Shown: one piece after another, positions 53,452-62,726 of the stretch
How the letters are laid out: each line of letters begins with the position of its first letter
How positions within the stretch are numbered: position 1 is the stretch's first letter
Origin: Sulfuricurvum kujiense DSM 16994
Lineage (GTDB): Bacteria > Campylobacterota > Campylobacteria > Campylobacterales > Sulfurimonadaceae
DNA length: 64,000 bases
Assembly: GCF_000183725.1 (NCBI RefSeq)
Contig: NC_014762.1
Location: 2,356,001 to 2,420,000, forward strand
Direction: 5' to 3'
The notes under the pieces: model-generated
Told to the model about the DNA's origin: nothing
The model's database searches: none
Seen by the model: the letters and a program-made list of their open reading frames with translations, nothing else
Position numbers and translations under genes: made by a program

Positions 53452-54024
53452 ATGATCCTAAAAATCCTGTTCGAACTCTATATCGGTTTTCTCGGATCAA
53501 TTCCGACCTCGTTGGGTGTTCGAATACGCTATTACGGCTATAAAACACTTTTTAAAAAGACGGACGGTTTTTTTCGCATCGATCGAGGTGTCACCATCAC
53601 CGATTTTAAAAATATCGAGTTAGGTAAAAACATAAATATCATGAAAAACAGTTATCTTTATGCTCATGACGATGGCGTATTGGTGATCGGCAACAATTTT
53701 TCAATGAACACTAATACCCAACTCGGGGCCAGCGGAGGGAAAATCGTTATCGGCGACGATTGTTCCATCGGTCCGAATTGTGTTTTAAGAGCTGCCGATC
53801 ATGAATTTTCGAATCCCGATATCCCTTTCAACCAACAAGGGCACAAATACGGTGAAATCATCATCGAAAACGATGTCTGGATCGCATCAAACTGCGTGAT
53901 AACCGCCAATACTGCCATCGGGACAGGATCTGTTATCGCAGCCGGAAGCGTCGTAACAAAAGACGTAGAGTCTTTTTCCGTCATGGGCGGCGTCCCGGCA
54001 AAACTGATCAAAAAAAGAGGATAA
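53452..54024 (+). CDS. Left-handed beta-helix acyltransferase 2
   Basis: 190 residues. Hexapeptide repeats start near residue 45 (GVTITDFKNIELGKNINIMKNSYLYAHDDGVLVIGNNFSM), with catalytic His in RAADHEFSN and the terminal GAVV-type motif IAAGSVVTKDVESFSVMGGVPAKLIKK. Sugar O- or N-acetyltransferase. Related to acyltransferase 1 of this locus but not close. Confidence 0.87.
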   Translation: MILKILFELYIGFLGSIPTSLGVRIRYYGYKTLFKKTDGFFRIDRGVTITDFKNIELGKNINIMKNSYLYAHDDGVLVIGNNFSMNTNTQLGASGGKIVIGDDCSIGPNCVLRAADHEFSNPDIPFNQQGHKYGEIIIENDVWIASNCVITANTAIGTGSVIAAGSVVTKDVESFSVMGGVPAKLIKKRG

Positions 54025-54963
54025 ATGGCAACCTATCTTATTACCGGAATCGCCGGTTTCATCGGATCTTCGATTGCAAAAGCATTGGAAAAACAGGGGC
54101 ATAAGCTCATTGGGATCGATAACCTCCTCACCGGAAACCGCACCAATCTTCCATCCACCTGTACTTTTATCCACGGCGATATTGCGGATCAATCGGTATA
54201 TGAGTCGCTGCGCGGGAAAAAAATCGACGCCATCTTGCATCTGGCCGCCCAAAGTTCAGGAGAAATCAGTTTCGAAAAGCCCCAATACGATGTTTTGACC
54301 AATACACTGGGAACCCTCAATCTCCTCAATTTCGCTGTTGAAGAGGGGATCGGCCGATTTATCTACGCTTCGACGATGAGCATATACGGGGATGTGGACG
54401 ACAAACCCATCCGCGAAAATCAGGCGAAAAATCCAAAATCGTATTACGGGATCACAAAATTGGCGGCGGAACAGTATGTACGTGTTTTTTCCGATCGTCT
54501 TAATACGACATCTTTTCGCCTGTTCAACGTATATGGACCGGGTCAAAATATGGCCAATCTGAAACAAGGGATGGTGAGTATCTATCTGGCTTACTTTATG
54601 CGCAACGAGCCGGTAATCGTCAAAGGGTTCAAAGAGCGTTACCGGGATCTAACCTACATCGATGACGTCGTGGATGTCTGGACGGCATCCATCGACAACC
54701 CTCTAACGTATGGAAAAACCTACAATCTCGCGACAGGGAAAAAGACGACGGTAGAAGCGCTGTTAAACGAACTCAAAACAGCGTGGGGATCGCCTGAATA
54801 TCCGATTTACTTTACGGAGGGGACTCCGGGAGACCAATTCGGAATCTACGCCGATATTACGCAGCTGCAAAACGATTTGGGGTGGGAGCCAAAAGTCTCG
54901 CTGAGCGAGGGGATTCACCATTTCGTCAATTGGGTAAAAGGGGAAATGCATGCCGATATGTAG
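54025..54963 (+). CDS. NAD-dependent sugar epimerase/dehydratase 1
   Basis: 312 residues, extended SDR. TGIAGFIGSSIAKAL is the nucleotide-binding loop; LHLAAQSSGEISFEKP, Ser in YASTMSIYGD and YYGITK give the Ser-Tyr-x3-Lys catalytic set. C-terminal region with RYRDLTYIDDVVD fits a UDP-sugar 4-epimerase or related enzyme. Starts directly after the acyltransferase stop. Confidence 0.87.
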   Translation: MATYLITGIAGFIGSSIAKALEKQGHKLIGIDNLLTGNRTNLPSTCTFIHGDIADQSVYESLRGKKIDAILHLAAQSSGEISFEKPQYDVLTNTLGTLNLLNFAVEEGIGRFIYASTMSIYGDVDDKPIRENQAKNPKSYYGITKLAAEQYVRVFSDRLNTTSFRLFNVYGPGQNMANLKQGMVSIYLAYFMRNEPVIVKGFKERYRDLTYIDDVVDVWTASIDNPLTYGKTYNLATGKKTTVEALLNELKTAWGSPEYPIYFTEGTPGDQFGIYADITQLQNDLGWEPKVSLSEGIHHFVNWVKGEMHADM

Positions 54964-55858
54964 AATTTGTAAGGCGGAAGAGAACCTGCAATCGGTTCGG
55001 GCCGATTATGTGTTCGGCGGAAGCGAACACTATAAATTCTGGGAATGCCGTTCGTGTAAAGCGATCTATATGGACCCGAAACTCACCCCCGAAGAAGAGA
55101 AACATTTTTATAAAAAAGAGTTTGAAAAATTTATGGCGCAGCGTGTCGGCGATCACAGAGACTGGAGCAATGCCGAAAACCACATCAAAACCAATCAAGA
55201 CCAGGTGGAACGGAGATGGAAGTTTTTATCGCCGCATCTCAAACCGGGTTTGGAACTGCTTGAAATCGGCTGCTCAAGCGGATTCATGCTCGATGCTTTC
55301 CACACGGCCGGGTTGCAGTGTACCGGAGTCGAACCCTCCGGAGAGTTTTTGGAATTTCTCCAAAAAAAAGGGTATCGCGCCTATGAGTCCCTCGAAGAAC
55401 TGACAAAAAACGATCCGAAACAATACGACCTGATTAGCCATTTTTTCGTCTTTGAACATATTGCCGATCCTTTCGCTTTTTTGCAAGAAACCTACGGGCT
55501 TCTCAAAGAGGGAGGGGTGATCATCGCCGAAATCCCCTCCGCCACCGATCCGCTGACCTCTTTGTATACGATTCCCTCATTTGAAAAATTTTATTGGTCG
55601 ATCGCACACCACTATTATTACACCCCCGATTCGCTGCGTTACATTTTGGACACGCTAGGGTACAACTACGAGCTGCTCCCCGAACAACGTTATGATCTCT
55701 CCAATCATATGACGTGGATGATGGACGGAAAACCGGGAGGTCAAAACCGTTATAACGATATTTTCAGCCCCGAAACGTTGCAATCGTATCGGGAGGACTT
55801 AAAACGCCATTGGCGGTGCGATACGGTCATCTTGAAAATCTACAAGGAGAGCGTATGA
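54950..55858 (+). CDS. Class I SAM methyltransferase with N-terminal zinc ribbon
   Basis: 302 residues. Two CxxC pairs at the start (CRICK and CRSCK) form a small zinc ribbon typical of sugar C-/O-methyltransferases of this type; LLEIGCSSGFMLDAF is SAM motif I and FVFEHIADPFAFLQETYGLLKEGGVIIAEIPS motifs II-III. Overlaps the epimerase gene by 14 bases. Confidence 0.85.
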   Translation: MPICRICKAEENLQSVRADYVFGGSEHYKFWECRSCKAIYMDPKLTPEEEKHFYKKEFEKFMAQRVGDHRDWSNAENHIKTNQDQVERRWKFLSPHLKPGLELLEIGCSSGFMLDAFHTAGLQCTGVEPSGEFLEFLQKKGYRAYESLEELTKNDPKQYDLISHFFVFEHIADPFAFLQETYGLLKEGGVIIAEIPSATDPLTSLYTIPSFEKFYWSIAHHYYYTPDSLRYILDTLGYNYELLPEQRYDLSNHMTWMMDGKPGGQNRYNDIFSPETLQSYREDLKRHWRCDTVILKIYKESV

Positions 55859-56775
55859 AAATCATCGCTCTCTCCCCTTCTTTTTCAAAAAATGAAACGC
55901 TTCAAAAAGAATTTTTGACCTTTTTCCCGGACGGTATCCTTAATACGGAGGGGAAGCGGTTTTCAGAACCGGAACTCATTGCACATATCCACGATGCCGA
56001 TGCGATCATCGTCGGGCTTGAAGAGATCAACGATCAAATCCTCAGCGCCTGCCCGAATCTTAAAATCATTTCGAAATACGGTGTCGGGCTCAACAATATC
56101 GATTTGGATGCTTGCCGAAAACGGGGAGTGCAAATCGGATGGACCGGAGGGGTAAACCGCCTCTCGGTCGCCGAAATGGCGCTAGGCTATATGCTGATGC
56201 TCTGCCGGAATCTCTACATCACCTCCAATGAGCTCAAAAACGGTATCTGGAACAAATCCGGCGGTTTTCAACTTAGTGGAAAAACAGTCGGTATTATCGG
56301 TGTCGGCCATATCGGTAAAGAGCTCATCCGCCTTTTACAACCGTTCGGGTGCACGATTTTAGTCAACGACATCATCGATCAATCCGGTTATTACAAAAAG
56401 CATAACCTCATCGAAGCCACCAAAGAAGCGCTCTATGCGCAATCCGATATCGTCACCATCCATACCCCGCTGGACGATACGACGAACAAAATGATCAACC
56501 GAGCCGTCTTCGAACAGATGAAATCCAGCGCATTCATCCTCAACAGTGCACGTGGTGGTATAATTGACGAAAATGATTTAAAATTTGCGTTGCAAAATCG
56601 TTTAATTGCCGGAGCTGCAATCGATGCCTATATTGAAGAGCCTCCGAGTGATACGGAACTTTTAACATTGCCGAACCTCATCTGTACGCCGCATATCGGG
56701 GGTAATGCTATCGAAGCGGTAGAAGCGATGGGGTTCAGCGCTATTCACCATGTAAGAGAGTATTTTAATTTATGA
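55855..56775 (+). CDS. D-2-hydroxyacid dehydrogenase
   Basis: 306 residues from the ATG in ATGA. NAD loop GVGHIGKELIRLL, catalytic Arg in LNSARGGIIDE, Glu in AYIEEPPSD and His in CTPHIGGNAIEA follow the phosphoglycerate-dehydrogenase family. In a glycan locus, with an aldolase and a KdsB-like gene, the likely substrate is a sugar-derived 2-hydroxy or 2-keto acid rather than 3-phosphoglycerate. Confidence 0.88.
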   Translation: MKIIALSPSFSKNETLQKEFLTFFPDGILNTEGKRFSEPELIAHIHDADAIIVGLEEINDQILSACPNLKIISKYGVGLNNIDLDACRKRGVQIGWTGGVNRLSVAEMALGYMLMLCRNLYITSNELKNGIWNKSGGFQLSGKTVGIIGVGHIGKELIRLLQPFGCTILVNDIIDQSGYYKKHNLIEATKEALYAQSDIVTIHTPLDDTTNKMINRAVFEQMKSSAFILNSARGGIIDENDLKFALQNRLIAGAAIDAYIEEPPSDTELLTLPNLICTPHIGGNAIEAVEAMGFSAIHHVREYFNL

Positions 56776-57656
56776 AAAAAGTGGTTATCTTCGGAGGAAG
56801 CGGTTTTTTAGGAAGCTACGTCGCAGACGAGTTTACGCGCCGCAAGTATGATGTTGTTATCGCCGATATCGCCCCATCCCCCTATCTCAAACCCAAACAG
56901 ACGTTTGTACGGGTCAATATCATGGAGATGGGTGAGGTCGAACAGGCAATAGCAGGGGCCGCTTTGGTTTATAATTTTGTCGCTATCGCCAATCTCGATG
57001 AAGCGATCCATAAGCCGGTTCATACCATGTCAATTAATGTGATGGGTAATCTCAATATTCTCGAAGCATGCCGTCAAAACGGCAAAATCGAACGTTTTGT
57101 TTATGCCAGCAGTGCGTACGCTCTCAGCAGTGAGGGTTCGTTTTATGGAATCAGCAAACACTCCTCCGAAAAACTGACCGATGAATATTACAAACGCTAT
57201 GGTCTAAAATATACCGTTATCCGCTACGGCTCGCTCTACGGCGAACGGGCGAGTCATAACAATTACATCTACAATCTTCTCTCGGACGCTCTGCAAAACG
57301 GAACCTTGCACTATAGCGGAGACGGAGAAGATATCCGCGAATATATCCATGCCGCCGATGCGGCCAAACTTTCCGTCGATATCATCGAAGATGCCCAATA
57401 CGAAAACGAACACATCATCCTGACGGGAATCGAAAAACTCAAACGGATCGAGCTGTTGACGATGATCAACGAGATCATGCAAAACAGCTTGACAATCACC
57501 CAGCATAACACCGAGAATATGGGACATTATAAAATCACCCCGTATGCATTCCACCCCAGTGCGGCTAAAAAGCTGGTTGCCAACCCCTATATCGATTTAG
57601 GGCAGGGGCTTCTCGAATGCATTCAGTTCATTCATAAAGAGCTCCATAGCGAATGA
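56772..57656 (+). CDS. NAD-dependent sugar epimerase/dehydratase 2
   Basis: 294 residues, extended SDR. VVIFGGSGFLGSYVADEF, FVYASSAYALSSEGSFYGISKHSSEKL with the Tyr-x3-Lys pair, and YGERASHNNYIYNLL. Overlaps both neighbours by ATGA. Confidence 0.87.
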   Translation: MKKVVIFGGSGFLGSYVADEFTRRKYDVVIADIAPSPYLKPKQTFVRVNIMEMGEVEQAIAGAALVYNFVAIANLDEAIHKPVHTMSINVMGNLNILEACRQNGKIERFVYASSAYALSSEGSFYGISKHSSEKLTDEYYKRYGLKYTVIRYGSLYGERASHNNYIYNLLSDALQNGTLHYSGDGEDIREYIHAADAAKLSVDIIEDAQYENEHIILTGIEKLKRIELLTMINEIMQNSLTITQHNTENMGHYKITPYAFHPSAAKKLVANPYIDLGQGLLECIQFIHKELHSE

Positions 57657-58312
57657 TTTTTCTCTCTTATACCCTCAACTCTTCGACACCGTCCTACGGA
57701 AACCGCAATCGGTTTGGAATCGACAAAAAAAGCGCCATTACACAAGGGGATGTCGCCAACGATAGCACGATTACAACAACAGTGCACATTGGAACCCATT
57801 TAGATATGCCGTACCATTTTTACGAAAACGGTCAAACGATCAGTGCGTATAATGCCGATTTTTTTTCTTTTTCGAATATCTTGTTTTTAGAGATACGCCC
57901 CGAGGCTCTGGTGATCAAAGATGAACTTATCCGTCAGCTTTCCCTCATCGACGACCTGGGATACGACCTCCTCCTCGTCAAAACCGGTGCATGCGCTCAT
58001 CGGGCCGAAGAGACCTATTGGAGCCAAAATTACGGATTTCATCCCGACGTGTACACGGTTTTGACCGAGCGTTTCCCCTCAATCCGTGTTTTCGGCTTTG
58101 ATACCATCTCCGTTTCCAGTTTTCAAGACAGAACCATCGGCAGGGAAGCGCACAGACGGTTTTTAAATCCCGATCATCCCGTATTGCTGCTCGAAGATAT
58201 GGATTTACGCTGTGTCGATGCATCAAGTATATTCACTTCGTTCATTATCGCCCCCCTGCGAATCGAACACTGCGACGGCATCCCCTGTACCGTCATGGCA
58301 ACCGTCGTATGA
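57653..58312 (+). CDS. Cyclase / kynurenine-formamidase-like metal hydrolase
   Basis: 219 residues. VHIGTHLDMPYHF is the HxGTHxDxPxH metal motif of the cyclase (KynB-like) family. The rest of the fold is visible as LLLVKTGACAHRAEETYW, FGFDTISVSS and FLNPDHPVLLLEDMDL. Members hydrolyse amides, lactones or ring amides. Tryptophan catabolism genes are absent, so the substrate is presumably a lactone or formyl-amino sugar in glycan synthesis. Confidence 0.82.
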   Translation: MIFLSYTLNSSTPSYGNRNRFGIDKKSAITQGDVANDSTITTTVHIGTHLDMPYHFYENGQTISAYNADFFSFSNILFLEIRPEALVIKDELIRQLSLIDDLGYDLLLVKTGACAHRAEETYWSQNYGFHPDVYTVLTERFPSIRVFGFDTISVSSFQDRTIGREAHRRFLNPDHPVLLLEDMDLRCVDASSIFTSFIIAPLRIEHCDGIPCTVMATVV

Positions 58313-58926
58313 TACGAAATATCCTTTTTGACTTCGACGGCGTCATCCTCGACAGTATGAAAATCAAAGGGGACGGATTCGTCGAACTGTTTAAAGCGTA
58401 TCCCGAAAGAGAGCGCAACGAGCTCGAAAAATACCATTACGCAAACGGCGGAGTGTCGCGCTTTGCAAAAATACGCTATTTTTTTACTCACCTCATTCAT
58501 CAGGAGATATCCGAAACCGAGGTCGAATGTCTCGCGAACCGATTTGGAGAGATTATTGCCCAAAAGCTTTTCGATCCGGCCAATCTGATTCCCGAAACCG
58601 TTGCATTCATCGAACACCATTGTGCCCATTATAACTGCCACATCGTCTCCGGTGCTGAAGAGCGGGAGTTGAAAAATTTGTGTAACCATTTTAAAATCGA
58701 TCATTATTTTAAATCGATACATGGTTCACCGACCCCAAAACCCGAACTGGTCCGTGCGGTCTTGGAACATAATCATTATCACCAAGACGACACGATCCTG
58801 ATCGGCGACAGCATCAACGACTACCATGCGGCACAAGCGAATGGGATCCGTTTTTATGGCTATAATAATGGGGAGCTCAAACCGTTTGGGTGTTATCTTG
58901 AATCGTTTAACGGATTTCGGCCGTGA
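58309..58926 (+). CDS. HAD-superfamily phosphatase
   Basis: 205 residues. Motif I ILFDFDGVILDS, motif II IVSGA, Lys in TPKPELVRAVL and motif IV ILIGDSINDYHAA. Phosphoglycolate-phosphatase-like HAD enzyme with a helical cap. May play the KdsC-type dephosphorylation role for the sugar acid made by the neighbouring genes. ATGA at its start; its end overlaps the next GTG. Confidence 0.87.
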   Translation: MIRNILFDFDGVILDSMKIKGDGFVELFKAYPERERNELEKYHYANGGVSRFAKIRYFFTHLIHQEISETEVECLANRFGEIIAQKLFDPANLIPETVAFIEHHCAHYNCHIVSGAEERELKNLCNHFKIDHYFKSIHGSPTPKPELVRAVLEHNHYHQDDTILIGDSINDYHAAQANGIRFYGYNNGELKPFGCYLESFNGFRP

Positions 58927-60440
58927 CACCGCAAGAGCTCGAACATAGCTATCAGCGAGAAAAGCCCCTTTTTCATCACTATCTCGATTCCATCAAAAAA
59001 AGAGCCCCCCGTGACATCTTTACCATCCTCAATGCGACGCTGACGAAAAACCCTTATGCTACAGTGTTTCCAAAACATTTTTTCTCAAAACAGACTCCCG
59101 CTTCGAATATTTTCTGGGTATTCATTAAAAATACTATCCTGTTTTACGGCAAAAACTTCTATGTGTTGTTCACCTACCTCATCAGCTATCTCGTATACAA
59201 AATCTATTTCACCAAAGAACGCCGCTCTAAGCCGACCACCCTCATCGATGTTTTCGCCCTTGTCGATACCGTCAATCGTAACGGAACATTCAAAGATTCT
59301 TATTTTACGGATCTTTATGATGTTTTTGAAAAATATTCCCGGCCCTACACCCTCCTCCTCCGATTTTACGGTGCGGGAAAAAATCCGTTCAAACTGATCC
59401 CTTTTTTCAAAATTATCAATCAGGACCGTCGGGATTTTCTTTTGGAATTCGAGTTGCTTACCCTACGCGATTTTTTAGAACTGGCGATGCTCTTTTTGGC
59501 GTATCCGTTTAAAACACTCCGCCTTTGGCAAAAACCTCACAATCTGGATGACCGAATCTTCAACCACGCCTTGGTAAGTGACATCAAAAACGTCAGTTTC
59601 GAATCCTTCAGCCGATACGTTTTAGGCAAAAATGTGGCCAACATTCCGACGGTAGAAAAAATATTCTCGTGGAGTGAATTTCAGGCCGTCGAAAGAGGTT
59701 TCAATTTCGGAATCCGCAAAAACAACCCGAACATTGAACTCGTCGGCTGCCAGTTTTTTCTCAATTATGAAACCTATTTTAACGCCTATGTCGACGATCT
59801 CGATTTTGAGATGCTCTCATCGCCGCATAAAGTTTTGGTCAACGGCAGCCACTATATTCTCCATCGCAAACATCTCCGATATGAGACGGGGGGGTCGTTG
59901 CGCTATAAAGAGCTTTTTCATTTCGACGGCATCAAAGAAGAAAAAAATATCATCATCCTCGGCTCTTATATCGAATCCGACACCCGCTATATGTTGGAAA
60001 GTGTCCCTCGTTTTTCCGACGTTATATTCAAAAACCACCCTGCCGTTGCCATCCAACGGCTCTATCCATTGCCCTCAAATGTCATCCTCTCCAACGAATC
60101 GATCTATACGCTGTTCGCCCATGCCAAAATGGTCATCGGCACCGCATCGGGGACTTTGGTCGAAGCGGTTGCATCGGGCGTATCCGTGATCATCGTCGCC
60201 AGCCAAAGCAATTTGACGGCCAATCCCCTTGTCGAACATGGCAAAGGGGAGATATGGGAGATCGCATTCAGTAAAGATGATATCCCGATGCTATATAATA
60301 AACTGCTCAATTTTAGACAAGAAAACAGATCAAGAATCCAAGAAATCGCGAAGTGGTATAAAAATAATTTTTTTATTGAACCGACCGAAGCAACTATATG
60401 CAAAGTATTTGAATTAAAGCAGGAGGCAGCCAAGGAATGA
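58923..60440 (+). CDS. Putative GT-B-like transferase of the glycan locus
   Basis: 505 residues, GTG start overlapping the HAD stop (GTGA). A hydrophobic segment at about 65-95 (FWVFIKNTILFYGKNFYVLFTYLISYLVYKIYF) suggests membrane association. The C-terminal third has NIIILGSYIESDTRYMLESV, FKNHPAV and AKMVIGTASGTLVEAVASGVSVIIV, a nucleotide-sugar-binding pattern of GT-B polysaccharide transferases. Family not recognised. The start of the protein is unusual, without a standard GT N-terminal domain. Confidence 0.5.
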   Translation: MTPQELEHSYQREKPLFHHYLDSIKKRAPRDIFTILNATLTKNPYATVFPKHFFSKQTPASNIFWVFIKNTILFYGKNFYVLFTYLISYLVYKIYFTKERRSKPTTLIDVFALVDTVNRNGTFKDSYFTDLYDVFEKYSRPYTLLLRFYGAGKNPFKLIPFFKIINQDRRDFLLEFELLTLRDFLELAMLFLAYPFKTLRLWQKPHNLDDRIFNHALVSDIKNVSFESFSRYVLGKNVANIPTVEKIFSWSEFQAVERGFNFGIRKNNPNIELVGCQFFLNYETYFNAYVDDLDFEMLSSPHKVLVNGSHYILHRKHLRYETGGSLRYKELFHFDGIKEEKNIIILGSYIESDTRYMLESVPRFSDVIFKNHPAVAIQRLYPLPSNVILSNESIYTLFAHAKMVIGTASGTLVEAVASGVSVIIVASQSNLTANPLVEHGKGEIWEIAFSKDDIPMLYNKLLNFRQENRSRIQEIAKWYKNNFFIEPTEATICKVFELKQEAAKE

Positions 60441-61213
60441 AGGTATTGTTACTAGCCGGCGGGTTTGGGACCAGACTCAGCGAAGAGACCGATATCCGTC
60501 CCAAACCGATGGTCGAAATCGGAGGAAAACCGATCCTTTGGCACATTATGAAGATTTATTCCACTTACGGATTTAACGAATTTGTAGTTTTGCTCGGATA
60601 CAAAGGGTATTACATCAAAGAATATTTTGCGAACTATTTTCTCCACCAAAGCGATGTGACCATAGATCTGAAAAACAATAAAATGGAAATTCTGAACAAT
60701 TCAAGCGAACCGTGGAAAGTGACGCTATTGGATACCGGGCTCAATGCCATGACGGGATCACGGATCAAAAAAGCGCAAAAATTCGTGGGCGACGAACCGT
60801 TCATGCTCACCTACGGAGACGGCGTGTCGGATATCAATATCGAGGAACTTCTCCGGTTTCACCGAACACACGGGAAAACGCTCACCATGATGTCTTCTCA
60901 GCCGGCAGGCCGTTTCGGCGCATTGAATATTGACAGTGACGGCCGTGTTTCAAAATTTTTGGAGAAACCAAAAGGGGACGGGAACTGGGTCAATGCAGGG
61001 TTTTTTGTTTGCGAACCCAACGTTTTTGATTACATTGACGACGATGAGACGGTCGTCTTCGAACAAGAACCGCTGCAAAAACTCGCCGAAGAGGGGGAGA
61101 TCTTTACCTATCAGCATCAAGGCTTTTGGAAACCGATGGACAGCCTGAAAGACAAAAACGACCTCAACCACTTATGGGATCACGGTATGGCTCCGTGGAA
61201 AATTTGGAACTAA
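60437..61213 (+). CDS. rfbF: Glucose-1-phosphate cytidylyltransferase
   Basis: 258 residues. LLAGGFGTRLSEETDIRPKPMVEIGGKPILWHIMK is the RfbF/DdhA start; YGDGVSDINIEELLRFH and GFWKPMDSLKDKNDLNHLW complete the family pattern. Makes CDP-glucose from glucose-1-phosphate and CTP. ATGA overlap with the transferase gene; first gene of the CDP-deoxyhexose module. Confidence 0.95.
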   Translation: MKVLLLAGGFGTRLSEETDIRPKPMVEIGGKPILWHIMKIYSTYGFNEFVVLLGYKGYYIKEYFANYFLHQSDVTIDLKNNKMEILNNSSEPWKVTLLDTGLNAMTGSRIKKAQKFVGDEPFMLTYGDGVSDINIEELLRFHRTHGKTLTMMSSQPAGRFGALNIDSDGRVSKFLEKPKGDGNWVNAGFFVCEPNVFDYIDDDETVVFEQEPLQKLAEEGEIFTYQHQGFWKPMDSLKDKNDLNHLWDHGMAPWKIWN

Positions 61214-61215
61214 GC

Positions 61216-62316
61216 ATGTTCAAGAATATTTATAACGGAAAAAAAGTTCTAATCACCGGGCATACGGGCTTTAAGGGGAGTTGGCTGAGTATCTGGCTGC
61301 TCAAACTCGGTGCCAAAGTGGTAGGCATCTCCAAAGACATACCGACAAAGCCTTCGATGTTTGAGGAGTTAGAGATTGAGCGGCAAATCACCCATTATCA
61401 AACCGATATCCGGGACCTTCCGGCGGTGCAAAGCATCATCTCCGCCGAACATCCTGATTTCGTCTTTCATCTTGCGGCTCAGCCGATCGTTTCACTCTCG
61501 TATACCGACCCTATCGAAACACTCTCCTCCAACATCATGGGGACGGCCAATGTTTTAGAAGCGCTGAGACTATCCAATCACCCCTGTACAGCCATTATCA
61601 TCACGAGCGACAAAGCCTACGACAACGTTGAGCAGGTTTGGGGATACCGCGAAGACGATAAAATGGGGGGAAAAGATATCTACAGCGGAAGCAAAGGTGC
61701 CGCCGAGCTTGTCATCAAATCGTACTTTCACTCCTTTTTCCGTTCGCGCGAGTCTCAGGTCAAAATCGCAATCGGCAGAGCCGGCAATGTGATCGGTGGG
61801 GGAGATTGGGCGCAAGATCGGATCGTTGTCGACTGTATGCGCTCATGGAGCCAAAATGAAAAAGTTGAAATTCGAAGCCCCGACGCCACCCGTCCGTGGC
61901 AACACGTTTTAGAGCCTCTCAGCGGATACCTTCAGTTGGGGGCGGAACTGCATCTCAATGTCTCTTTGCATGGGGAAGCCTTTAATTTCGGTCCCCGGGC
62001 GGAACAAAACCATACGGTCAAACAGCTGCTCGAAGATCTGAGCCGATATTGGCACTTCGATACTGCCATGGACGCGTTTACCGTAACCGACCATATCCCT
62101 TTTCACGAAGCAGGCCTTTTAAAACTCAACTGCGACAAGGCCCTTTTTTCTCTGAAATGGCACTCGACGCTCCGTTATGAGCAAACCATCCGCTTCACAA
62201 GCGAATGGTATTACGATTTTTATCGCACCAAAGGCGATATGTATCTCAAAACCCTTCAACAAATCGAAGAGTACGAACACTTGGCAACAAAGGATTCACT
62301 GCAATGGACGGAGTGA
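61216..62316 (+). CDS. rfbG: CDP-glucose 4,6-dehydratase
   Basis: 366 residues from ATG (MFKNIYNGKKVLITGHTGFKGSWLSIWLLKLGA), two bases after rfbF. HLAAQPIVSLSY, ITSDKAYDNVEQVWGYREDDKMGG and IYSGSKGAAELV (Tyr-x3-Lys) are RfbG/DdhB signatures, and SPDATRPWQHVLEPLSGYL is characteristic. Converts CDP-glucose to CDP-4-keto-6-deoxyglucose. Confidence 0.95.
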   Translation: MFKNIYNGKKVLITGHTGFKGSWLSIWLLKLGAKVVGISKDIPTKPSMFEELEIERQITHYQTDIRDLPAVQSIISAEHPDFVFHLAAQPIVSLSYTDPIETLSSNIMGTANVLEALRLSNHPCTAIIITSDKAYDNVEQVWGYREDDKMGGKDIYSGSKGAAELVIKSYFHSFFRSRESQVKIAIGRAGNVIGGGDWAQDRIVVDCMRSWSQNEKVEIRSPDATRPWQHVLEPLSGYLQLGAELHLNVSLHGEAFNFGPRAEQNHTVKQLLEDLSRYWHFDTAMDAFTVTDHIPFHEAGLLKLNCDKALFSLKWHSTLRYEQTIRFTSEWYYDFYRTKGDMYLKTLQQIEEYEHLATKDSLQWTE

Positions 62317-62726
62317 TCCTCACCCCCCTCAAACGTATCCCTCATCCCAAAGGGGATGTGTATCATGCACTCAAACAAAGCGATAACGGTTTTCATGCTT
62401 TCGGCGAAGCTTATTTTTCAACCGTCCGTCAAAACTGCATCAAAGGGTGGAAAAAACATACGAAAATGACCCTTAACCTGATCGTCCCGGTCGGATCTAT
62501 CGAATTCGTCCTTTTTGACGACAGAGCAGATTCTTCCACAAAAGGGAAATTTTTTGCCACCGTTTTGGGTCCAAGCGCCTACCAGCGCCTGAGCGTTCCT
62601 CCGAATGTGTGGATGGCGTTCCTGGGATTGGAAGAATTTAACCTGCTTTTGAATGTTGCCGATTTGGAACATGATCCGGCCGAAGCCCTTACTCTTGAGC
62701 TGGATGCGATAGCCTATGAATGGTAA
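62304..62726 (+). CDS. RmlC-like keto-sugar epimerase
   Basis: 140 residues from the ATG that overlaps rfbG by 13 bases. A single cupin with FGEAYFSTVRQNCIKGWKKHTKMTLNLIVPVGSIEFVLFDDR, comparable to the RmlC G-x-H...G-x-v-DV-v-DlR core, and FLGLEEFNLLLNVADLEHDP. Shorter than RmlC (about 180). Probably epimerises CDP-4-keto-6-deoxyglucose at C3 and/or C5. Confidence 0.75.
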   Translation: MDGVILTPLKRIPHPKGDVYHALKQSDNGFHAFGEAYFSTVRQNCIKGWKKHTKMTLNLIVPVGSIEFVLFDDRADSSTKGKFFATVLGPSAYQRLSVPPNVWMAFLGLEEFNLLLNVADLEHDPAEALTLELDAIAYEW

